The notes beneath the pieces are model-generated. The model had not been told where the DNA came from, did no database searches, and saw only the letters and a program-made list of their open reading frames with translations. Shown here piece by piece: positions 43,075-49,784 of a stretch of DNA of 64,000 nt. Source of the DNA: Duganella fentianensis. Its GTDB lineage: Bacteria > Pseudomonadota > Gammaproteobacteria > Burkholderiales > Burkholderiaceae_D. The translations under genes and the position numbers were made by a program. The first letter of the stretch is position 1; each line of letters opens with the position of its first letter. The stretch covers positions 806,001-870,000 of the forward strand of contig NZ_WWCL01000003.1 of assembly GCF_009857835.1 (NCBI RefSeq), in the 5' to 3' direction.

Positions 43075-43720
43075 TATTCTGACCCGGAATTTGCATCGAA
43101 TTCTGACCCACTCTTCGATTAATTTTTCGGGGTTATGCTGGGATCAGTTTGGTCCTTCGCTCCTTTCCTGTCGTTTGAGTTGAACTGTTCTTAAATCGAT
43201 AGCTGTCGTTGCCCGTTTCGATGATATGGCAATGATGGGTGAGTGTGCGTTTGCTAGCTAAGTTGATCCTGTCAGTTTGACCCGCCCGCCATACTCGCGC
43301 GAACGCAGCGACGCGGTCGTAAGAGCCTTCAAAACCCAGTTCCTTTAGTCTTCATGAAGCTGCTTCAAAGTGCGCCGCTGCTTGCGTGCCTTGGCCGCTT
43401 CGGTCTTCAGTAGTCCCGATAGTTGGAAAGCGTACTTGTCGATTGCGCTGGGTGTGCGCCTGTCCGCGTAGGAAGGCTCTATGGTTTCCGATCGCAGATA
43501 GCGCCGGACAGTGTTTCTTGAGATGCCAAGACGTCTGGCGATTTCTCTTAAGGGGACCTGGTCGCGAATGTGCCAGCGTCGAATAATGCCTAGTAATGCC
43601 ACGTCGATCACTCCAATTCCCCGCTCATTGATGAGAGCAGGATTGTGTCTTAAACGCGGGTCAGTTTCGTGTGCAAATTATGCGGCAAAGTGGGTCAGTT
43701 TTGGATGCAAATCAACAGTC
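43075..43720 (-). mobile_element. Collapsed IS21-family element
   Basis: Inverted terminal regions with repeated GGGTCAG...GATGCAAAT motifs flank it: 43075-43111 (two copies of the end motif) and 43658-43719 (two copies). The inside holds only the start of istA fused to the end of istB, so about 1.8 kb of a normal 2.5-kb IS21 has been lost. Confidence 0.75.
43160..43611 (-). pseudogene. istA-istB fusion remnant (IS21 family)
   Basis: The minus strand from 43611 encodes an IstA N-terminus (MIDVALLGIIRRWHIRDQVP, then an HTH with REIARRLGISRNTVRRYLRS) to ...RRTLKQLHED, where a one-base deletion creates a stop at 43345. In the next frame the protein continues as LKELGFEGSYDRVAAFARVW and then joins, without interruption, the C-terminal part of IstB (LASKRTLTHHCHIIETGNDS). 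So a deletion fused istA to istB, and a frameshift inactivated the product. Confidence 0.75.
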
Positions 43721-43755
43721 CAGCGTTTGACTTCCTCTTCCATAACCATGCTCAT
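43717..43755 (-). pseudogene. Truncated transposase OrfA-like start
   Basis: Minus strand: AAAGGA, six bases, then ATG and about 13 residues (MSMVMEEEVKRWT) resembling the N-terminus of small transposase OrfA proteins. The frame then runs into the IS21 end, so that element appears to have inserted into it. The remaining part of the gene is not recognisable on the other side. Confidence 0.5.
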
Positions 43756-44044
43756 GTGATGTCCTTTCCGTATTATCACCTGTGCAGGAATTCACTGGGT
43801 CATTACATACCTATGAAGCACTTATTCCTATCACCCCGCAAAGATTGCGGTATTGCAGCCAAAGCAAAGACGTCGATCTGCGTGGATTGCCTTTGTTTGT
43901 TAATTCGTGTGGCTCCGATCTGAATTGAAACAACGACTTGAGGATCTTTTATTCTCTCTTGTTGCGTTCCCAATCCGTTTTTCTCGGTCATGTTAAACAA
44001 GCTAGGAGCAAGAGCCGCAACGGCCACCAAAAACTAATGATGAA
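43756..44044. other. Island spacer without recognisable gene
   Basis: 289 bp of AT-richer DNA between the truncated transposase and the helical-protein gene. A 75-codon minus-strand frame exists at 43803-44030 but has no ribosome site and no recognisable similarity. Confidence 0.4.
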
Positions 44045-44464
44045 TTAGATATCGATAATTTGATCAGCTGAACGATGCTTTAATTGCTGCATTACCTCGT
44101 TAGCCTGCTTGAGCGGCGATTCGTCGATCATCTTTACAATGAGTGCAAGAGCGGCATCGATCTGTTGATTATTTTGACTGGACATTCCTGCGTCGAGCAA
44201 TTGAAAACATCGGTCGAAATTTTCCCTTCTCTCGGCAAATGTCATAACAAAATAGTCTCGCAGCAGTTGGGCCTTTTCTCGGATATTCGAGATTTCAATC
44301 TCTGCATTTGCACGGATATGCACGCGCTTCGTGATCTCAGTTTCTCTATGTTGTAAATAACGCTCACGCGCCTTTACGACTTCCAAAAATGCATGAACAA
44401 AATTTGTTGCATCTTGTTTCGATGCTTTTTTTGCAATGTTGTGCAGTGAATTTGGGAAAGCCAT
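44045..44464 (-). CDS. Helical protein of unknown function, partner of the glycine-zipper protein
   Basis: A 139-residue, almost entirely alpha-helical soluble protein. Residues about 20-90 form a charged coiled coil (VKARERYLQHRETEITKRVH, ISNIREKAQLLRDYF), followed by RRENFDRCFQLLDAGMSSQN and a C-terminal helix. The start at 44464 (MAFPNSLHN) is chosen because AGGA lies five bases upstream; ATG at 44491 has no ribosome site. It follows the large membrane protein gene by 61 bp on the same strand and is probably co-transcribed. I recognise no family. Confidence 0.65.
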   Translation of the reverse strand: MAFPNSLHNIAKKASKQDATNFVHAFLEVVKARERYLQHRETEITKRVHIRANAEIEISNIREKAQLLRDYFVMTFAERRENFDRCFQLLDAGMSSQNNQQIDAALALIVKMIDESPLKQANEVMQQLKHRSADQIIDI

Positions 44465-44525
44465 GGCGGTCCTTTTATTATCGGTCGTCAATAGTGGTTA
44501 CGATAAAAAATCAGTCGGTAAGTCC

Positions 44526-46490
44526 TTATTTTGAACACTCCGGCTTTGTTGCGGATTTCCCGAATGTTATGGATGTTGGCTTAATATGGTAAAACAGTTG
44601 ATTGGCTATATTTTGATATTTTCCTTGATTGCAATTGAACTGGTTATTTGTGACCCATTCTTCTCCTTCTGTTTCTGCCATACCATCAGCCCATTTTTGG
44701 GAGGCTTGTATCGATGCATTATTTACTAGAAGAATGCCTGCTGTGACTTCAATGAAGTCAAGATGGCGAGCAGCGGTCCAAGAGACAAAAATGGATGGAT
44801 CGTAAGAATTTCCGCAATCTTTTATGCAATCTGCTGAAAAATCTGGAAGGCTCGATAATAAATCTGTAATTTTGCTTATCGTCAGGTCAGACAAGAGAAT
44901 TTTTCTTGTGTCGTCAGGGAAGAAACCGTTGGCCTTTGCCTTGCAAGTGGGGCTCATTATTACACTGAGGCCTTCAATACGTTGTTGCTCACCTTGCCCT
45001 AAGATGACTTTGATCTCACATCCATCGATTTCATAAGTTCTGGCCAAGTTGCCATCTTCAATATATTTTGCGGGGCCTGCCAATTTCTCGAAGTATGGGA
45101 TGGTCATGCCGAGTGTCTTTAATTGCACTACGGAGTCGATCAAAGCAGGCTTTTCTTCAATTACTATCTTATTGTCAACTGGGGCCGCTGGTGCTGCGGA
45201 AGACACAGGTTCCAAGATCTGTTGCCTGCCCGGTAAAATTTTAATGTACCAGTACCCAGCCAGTGCGCCCAAGACTACAATGATTGCCATAGATATTGCC
45301 GCTACCCGGCCGACTCTGCCCCGACTATTGTTGTCTGAGTGTTCATCCTCAGTCGCGGATGTGGGTAGTGTATCTTGGGGTGCCTCGCACTCAGGACAGA
45401 TACGGAACAGGGGATTGATGGGCTTTTTGCAGTTAACACACGATTTCAAACTTTCTTCAATACTTTCTACTGCAACTGCGCCTACAATTCTGCAGGCAAA
45501 CCCCTGCATTGCCGCGCCAGTATCATCCAGCAAAGGTTCGCTAACTACGGCCTTGACGGACTTGCCCAATGCAACCAGCGTGGCGAGTCTCTGCTCTCGT
45601 TGTTGATTGAGTTTGGATTGATAATGCTTGCCAAGGATTTTTGCAACCCATCTACGCCAACCTTTGCTTTTCTTTAAATGTCTTTCATAATCAAGTCTGG
45701 CGGCAAAAAAGCGCCGCGTTAGCTCCTCAAGGACAAAGCGGGTATCGCTGATGTTTGCCTGAATCGCATCTAAGAGTAGTGACGGGGTTTGGAGTTCTGC
45801 AATTGCGACTGATATTTCCGCCTTGTACTCTTCAGCTTTTGTTAGCGCGTCTTCAGCTTTGCTCGCTAGAGTATAACCCGCAATGGCAAGAGCCGGCCCT
45901 GCAACTAGCCCTCCCAGTACCCATGTTCCCCCGGCTATCCCTAAACCACCTGTTGCGAGGCTTCCTCCTCCTAGCCAAGCCAGAGTTGCGTTTGTCGCCG
46001 CAGCACCGGATAAACTGGAGATCGCGGTACCGGTCGAGGCGCTTGCCAGCAGCCCAACTGCACCGTAGGCGCCGAAAGCACCTGCGCTACCTGCGGCCAA
46101 GCCATGTGCCGTGCCAGTACTGATATCCAAGCCGGAAATCTCGGTCAGGGCTCTATCGAAGATGTCGATCTCTTTTACTTCGATAAAGGTTATCTCCTCA
46201 CTAATGCCATTGACGGAGGAACGGGCATTTTTCAGTTGCTGTACGACATAGCCAAGCGTGTCCGTGAAGATTTTCTTCTTCAATTCGCCCAGACTCTCGA
46301 GTTCGTAATTAACTGAATCCCGCTTCTGGTTAAGTTCCTCGATGCTTCTTCTATATCGGCGCTGAGAGTTTTCCCCGATTTCACGAGCCTCTTCGAATAT
46401 CTTCTTTGCGTTCAGACCTTTTTTGAGCCCTAATGCACCAGCAGCAAGAGAAGCCGCTCCTGCGGCTAAGGGGATTAGTGGAAGAACCAT
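44526..46490 (-). CDS. Glycine-zipper and zinc-ribbon membrane protein of unknown function
   Basis: A 654-residue protein. An N-terminal hydrophobic segment and coiled coil (about 1-105) precede a long Gly/Ala-rich stretch (about 125-215; GTAHGLAAGSAGAFGAYGAV ... WLGGGSLATGGLGIAGGTWV) with glycine-zipper repeats typical of membrane-inserting or pore-forming helices. A coiled region with basic residues follows, then a zinc ribbon (CVNCKKPINPLFRICPEC), a transmembrane helix (VAAISMAIIVVLGALAGYWY) and a C-terminal domain with several cysteines that would lie outside the membrane. GGAG 8 bases before ATG. The combination recalls membrane effectors of bacterial conflict systems, but this is inference. 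Confidence 0.7.
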   Translation of the reverse strand: MVLPLIPLAAGAASLAAGALGLKKGLNAKKIFEEAREIGENSQRRYRRSIEELNQKRDSVNYELESLGELKKKIFTDTLGYVVQQLKNARSSVNGISEEITFIEVKEIDIFDRALTEISGLDISTGTAHGLAAGSAGAFGAYGAVGLLASASTGTAISSLSGAAATNATLAWLGGGSLATGGLGIAGGTWVLGGLVAGPALAIAGYTLASKAEDALTKAEEYKAEISVAIAELQTPSLLLDAIQANISDTRFVLEELTRRFFAARLDYERHLKKSKGWRRWVAKILGKHYQSKLNQQREQRLATLVALGKSVKAVVSEPLLDDTGAAMQGFACRIVGAVAVESIEESLKSCVNCKKPINPLFRICPECEAPQDTLPTSATEDEHSDNNSRGRVGRVAAISMAIIVVLGALAGYWYIKILPGRQQILEPVSSAAPAAPVDNKIVIEEKPALIDSVVQLKTLGMTIPYFEKLAGPAKYIEDGNLARTYEIDGCEIKVILGQGEQQRIEGLSVIMSPTCKAKANGFFPDDTRKILLSDLTISKITDLLSSLPDFSADCIKDCGNSYDPSIFVSWTAARHLDFIEVTAGILLVNNASIQASQKWADGMAETEGEEWVTNNQFNCNQGKYQNIANQLFYHIKPTSITFGKSATKPECSK

Positions 46491-46812
46491 AAATATGACT
46501 CCGATTTAGATCAGACAGACATTGTGGCTGCTGCATTTGCGAAATTGGTTCGTGGTGACAAATGCCGATACCTAATGCGATTCAATTTTAGCTGCATTAT
46601 GTTGCAATTTGGAATTTATTTTGATTCTATGGCCAAACAGAAAAATCTGCTGGAGCGCTTGGTCGATTAGCGCAAGAAATGCAAACACATGTGGCCAAGA
46701 GGGGAATTTACGCGGCGAGCCACTGACACGTTAAAAAGATCGGACTCGGAAAACATATACGCCGGAAACGACGACGCCCACATATAGAAGTGGGCGTCGT
46801 GTATAAATATCT
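46491..46812. other. Promoter region of the island operon and tRNA-Phe 3' flank
   Basis: 322 bp with no credible ORF. It holds the ribosome site of the glycine-zipper gene at its left end and a hairpin next to the tRNA at its right end (46771-46800). The middle shows nothing I can name. Confidence 0.4.
46771..46800 (-). terminator. Hairpin downstream of tRNA-Phe
   Basis: A perfect 11-bp stem ACGACGCCCAC / GTGGGCGTCGT with an 8-base loop, 12 bp beyond the tRNA 3' end. On the minus strand it is followed by CGTTTCC, a weak T-run. It probably ends the tRNA transcript. Confidence 0.7.
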
Positions 46813-46857
46813 TGGTGGCCCGGGGCGGAATCGAACCACCGACACAAGGATTTTCAA
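46811..46857 (-). repeat. Right attachment repeat inside tRNA-Phe
   Basis: The 47 bp shared with 42924-42970, starting two bases outside the CCA end and ending at the anticodon-loop region of the intact tRNA gene. Confidence 0.92.
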
Positions 46858-46888
46858 TCCTCTGCTCTACCAACTGAGCTACCAGGCC
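46813..46888 (-). tRNA. tRNA-Phe (GAA)
   Basis: A complete 76-nt tRNA on the minus strand beginning GGCCTGGTAGCTCAG and ending GGGCCACCA with encoded CCA. The D-arm, the anticodon loop TTGAAAA (GAA anticodon), the T-loop GGTTCGATTCC and a 7-bp acceptor stem are all present. It closely matches E. coli tRNA-Phe in layout. Confidence 0.97.
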
Positions 46889-46898
46889 AAGGAGCAAG

Positions 46899-46929
46899 AT
46901 TATAGCAGACCAACCCCGGGGTTTGGCAA
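46899..46929 (-). promoter_or_regulatory. tRNA-Phe promoter
   Basis: On the minus strand TTGCCA (46929-46924), a 19-bp spacer and perfect TATAAT (46904-46899), ten bases ahead of the mature tRNA 5' end. Confidence 0.65.
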
Positions 46930-47010
46930 GAGGCAAGTTGCCTATTTTATTGACAGCAATATTTTCGAGGTATAAATTTGTCCTTTTCGCCATATCTTGA
47001 TGGGACTGCA

Positions 47011-48411
47011 ATGAAAAAGACTCTCTGCGCGCTGGTAGCGTGCGCTGCCGCAGGCTGGGCTCACGGGGCGGCGCTGACGCCAGTACAGGCGCAGATGCGC
47101 GAAATCTACCAGGAGCTGGTGGAAACCAACACCACCAACTCCAGTGGTTCTTGCACCGTGGCGGCGCAGAAGATGGCCAAACGGCTCAAACAGGGGGGGT
47201 ACAAGGATAGCGACATGCAGATCATCGTGCCGCCCGGCGGCCCGACCAAGGGCAATCTGGTGGTACGCCTGAAAGGCGATGGTAGCCGCAAGCCTTTGCT
47301 GCTGCTGGCCCACATCGACGTGGTGGAAGCCAACCGTGCCGACTGGGTGCGTGACCCGTTCAAGCTGATCGAGGAAGACGGCGTGTTCTACGCCCGTGGC
47401 GCTTCCGACGACAAGGCCATGGCGGCTTCCTTTGTGGCGAATATGCTGCGCTACAAGAAAGAGAAGCTGGCGCCCAAGCGCGACGTCATCATGGCGCTGA
47501 CCTGCGACGAAGAGATGGTGCCGACCGAATTCGATGGCGCCGAATACCTGTTCAAGCATCACCGCAAGCTGATCGATGCCGAGATCGCCCTCAACGAAGG
47601 TGGCGGCGGCCTGCTAGATAAGAACGAGAAGCCGGTGCGCCACGGCATACAGGCGGGCGAGAAAATCTACCAGTCCTTCCAGTTCGAAGTGACCAATCCG
47701 GGCGGCCACAGCTCGGTGCCGCGGCGCGACAACGCCATCTACCGGCTGTCGGAAGGCCTGAGCCGTCTCGGCAAGTTCGACTTTCCGTTCCGTCTGTCGG
47801 ATGTGACGCGCGCCTTCTATGAGCGCATGTCCACCATCGAGCAGGGACAGGTGGCCGCCGATATGAAGGCGATCCTGCAGGACCCGCCGGATATGGCCGC
47901 GCTGGAGCGCCTGTACGCGGTCAGCCCGGCACACAACGCCACTGTGCGTACCACCTGTATCGCCACCAAAGTGGAAGCCGGCCATGCCGACAACGCCCAG
48001 CCGCAGCGCGCCCGTGCCAACGTGAATTGCCGCATCCTGCCGCAGGAGACGGTGGCCGAAGTGGAAGCCACGCTGAAGCGCGTGGTAGCCGACGAGCAGA
48101 TCCGCATTACCCGCATAGGCGACGGCCAGGGCGCGCCGATCCCGCCGCTGACCCCGGAGCTGATGACGGCGATCGAGGAAACCAGCAACCAGATGTGGCC
48201 CGGCGTGCCGGTGATCCCCACCATGTCCACCGGCGGTACGGATGGCCGCTTCCTGAATGCGGGCGGGATCTGGACCTATGGCGTGAGCGGCATGTTTGCC
48301 GGTCCTGAAGGCAGCGGTGCGCACGGGTTGAATGAGCACATCCGCGTGAAGTCGCTGTATGACGGGCAGGAGTTCCTGTACCGCCTGGCCAAGCGGCTGG
48401 CGACACAATAA
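47011..48411 (+). CDS. Exported M20 family peptidase
   Basis: A 466-residue exported zinc peptidase (signal peptide MKKTLCALVACAAAGWAHGA). LLLAHIDVVEA (His), YARGASDDKA (bridging Asp), TCDEEM (catalytic and metal Glu), a dimerisation domain beginning FEVTNPGGHSSVP, and the late GAHGLNEHI histidine follow the M20 carboxypeptidase/PM20D1-like order. The start at 47011 is chosen for the signal peptide; the frame from 46978 adds an unlikely 11 residues. It would remove C-terminal or N-acylated amino acids in the periplasm. A bidirectional terminator follows at once. Confidence 0.9.
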   Translation: MKKTLCALVACAAAGWAHGAALTPVQAQMREIYQELVETNTTNSSGSCTVAAQKMAKRLKQGGYKDSDMQIIVPPGGPTKGNLVVRLKGDGSRKPLLLLAHIDVVEANRADWVRDPFKLIEEDGVFYARGASDDKAMAASFVANMLRYKKEKLAPKRDVIMALTCDEEMVPTEFDGAEYLFKHHRKLIDAEIALNEGGGGLLDKNEKPVRHGIQAGEKIYQSFQFEVTNPGGHSSVPRRDNAIYRLSEGLSRLGKFDFPFRLSDVTRAFYERMSTIEQGQVAADMKAILQDPPDMAALERLYAVSPAHNATVRTTCIATKVEAGHADNAQPQRARANVNCRILPQETVAEVEATLKRVVADEQIRITRIGDGQGAPIPPLTPELMTAIEETSNQMWPGVPVIPTMSTGGTDGRFLNAGGIWTYGVSGMFAGPEGSGAHGLNEHIRVKSLYDGQEFLYRLAKRLATQ

Positions 48412-48446
48412 AAAAAACGGCTCGGTATTTACCGAGCCGTTTTTTC
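48412..48446. terminator. Bidirectional intrinsic terminator
   Basis: CGGCTCGGT / ACCGAGCCG stem (48418-48426 with 48431-48439), preceded by an A-run and followed by TTTTTT, between convergent genes. Confidence 0.95.
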
Positions 48447-48459
48447 TGGTGCCAGTGCC

Positions 48460-49776
48460 TTATTCGGAGACCAGAATCCGCCAGCGCCATGGCTTGAGCT
48501 GGGCCGGACCTTCATCACCGGCCAGCTTGTACTTCTGCACATTGCCAGTCAGGTTGACGATCACGCGCACGCTGTTCTTGCCCTGTTCGCGCTTGAAGGC
48601 AAACAGCTGCTCGTTACCCACGTCGAGCATCTGCAGCGGTCCGCCGGCGGCGCCATTCCACAGTGCCGGATTGGCTTTCTTGAGCTGGTTCAGGCCCGTG
48701 TAGAAGCCTTCCAGTTCATAGGTCTTCCATTCGATAGGATCCTTCTCGAAGAATTCCAGGCGTTTTTCCAGACGCGATTCCTGACCGTTGTAGATCATCG
48801 GTATGCCGGGCAGGGTGTAGCTCAGCACCGCCATGGCGCCATAGGCGGGGCCATACAGATCCTTGTCCGTGCCCTGCCACGAGTTGACGTCGTGGTTGGC
48901 GGTGAATTCCAGACGGTAGGCGTCGCGGCCGTAGGTCTTGGGCGGCTTGGCGAGGAAGTTGCGCAGATCGGCAGCATTGGCTTCGCCCTTGCCTATCTTG
49001 ATCATCATGTTACTGAGTGGCCAATCGTAGGTCGCGTCGAAGGCATGCTCGTGCAGGTCGGGCTGATCCCACTCGGCCAGCAGGAACATGGGTTTGATCT
49101 TGTTGAGTTCCGTGCGCAGCTGATTCCAGAATGGCGTCGGAATCAGGCCGGCGGCATCGCAGCGGTAGCCGTCGATGTCGGCCGCGCGCACCCAGTAGGC
49201 CATGGCATCCGTCATGGCTTTCCACAGCGCCTTGTTGCTGAAATCGAGGCCGATTACATCGGTCCACTCTTCCATTTCGCCCGCTTCGTTCTTGAAGGTG
49301 ACAGAGTAGATTTCACCCTTGTCGTTCTTCTTGAACCAGTCCGGATGTTCGCTGGCCCATTTGTTGTCCCACGACGTGTGGTTGCCCACCCAGTCCAGCA
49401 TCACGCGCATGCCCAGTGCGTGTGCCTGCTTCACCAGCTTGCGCAGATCGTCCAGCGTGCCGTAGTCGGGATTCACGCTCAGGTAATCGCGCACAGCATA
49501 GTGGCTACCCAGACTGCCTTTGCGGTTCTTCTCGCCCAGCGGGTGGATAGGCATCAGCCAGACTGCCTCCACGCCCATGGCTTTCAGGCGCGGCAGCTGC
49601 GCCGTGACGGCATTCAGCGTACCTTCCTTGCTGAACTGGCGCACGTTCACCTGATAGATGTTGGCGCTGCGCGTCCATGCCGGATGCTTGACGGTGCTGG
49701 TTTCGGCATGGCTGATGGCCGGCACGGGGCCAAGTAGCAGGGCCGCCAGCGGCAGCAGGGTAGCAAGCTTTTTCAT
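48460..49776 (-). CDS. Exported GH13 alpha-amylase family enzyme
   Basis: A 438-residue exported glycosidase (signal peptide ending in AISHA). All four GH13 regions are present: DWVGNH (I), DGYRCDAA (II, nucleophile Asp), LLAEWD (III, acid/base Glu) and FTANHDVNSW (IV). The (beta/alpha)8 barrel is followed by a short beta domain (RVIVNLTGNVQKYKLAG). It is short for an alpha-amylase and close to periplasmic maltodextrin-active members. It is 8 bp downstream of the S9 peptidase gene on the same strand, so probably an operon. Confidence 0.9.
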   Translation of the reverse strand: MKKLATLLPLAALLLGPVPAISHAETSTVKHPAWTRSANIYQVNVRQFSKEGTLNAVTAQLPRLKAMGVEAVWLMPIHPLGEKNRKGSLGSHYAVRDYLSVNPDYGTLDDLRKLVKQAHALGMRVMLDWVGNHTSWDNKWASEHPDWFKKNDKGEIYSVTFKNEAGEMEEWTDVIGLDFSNKALWKAMTDAMAYWVRAADIDGYRCDAAGLIPTPFWNQLRTELNKIKPMFLLAEWDQPDLHEHAFDATYDWPLSNMMIKIGKGEANAADLRNFLAKPPKTYGRDAYRLEFTANHDVNSWQGTDKDLYGPAYGAMAVLSYTLPGIPMIYNGQESRLEKRLEFFEKDPIEWKTYELEGFYTGLNQLKKANPALWNGAAGGPLQMLDVGNEQLFAFKREQGKNSVRVIVNLTGNVQKYKLAGDEGPAQLKPWRWRILVSE

Positions 49777-49784
49777 GGGTCTCC

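Larger units (their letters stand above)
42924..46857. mobile_element. Genomic island remnant inserted at tRNA-Phe
   Basis: A 3.9-kb AT-richer segment bounded by 47-bp direct repeats made of the tRNA-Phe 3' end, the classic result of tyrosine-recombinase integration. It contains a degraded IS21 element, a truncated second transposase gene and a two-gene operon of unknown function. No integrase gene is visible, so the island is probably no longer mobile. Confidence 0.8.

Noticed and set aside
42905..43183. 92-codon plus-strand frame over the left tRNA-Phe repeat
   Set aside because: Starts inside the terminator stem and translates tRNA-like and IS-end sequence; not a gene.
46667..47011. 114-codon minus-strand frame across tRNA-Phe
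   Set aside because: It translates the tRNA and its promoter; no ribosome site.
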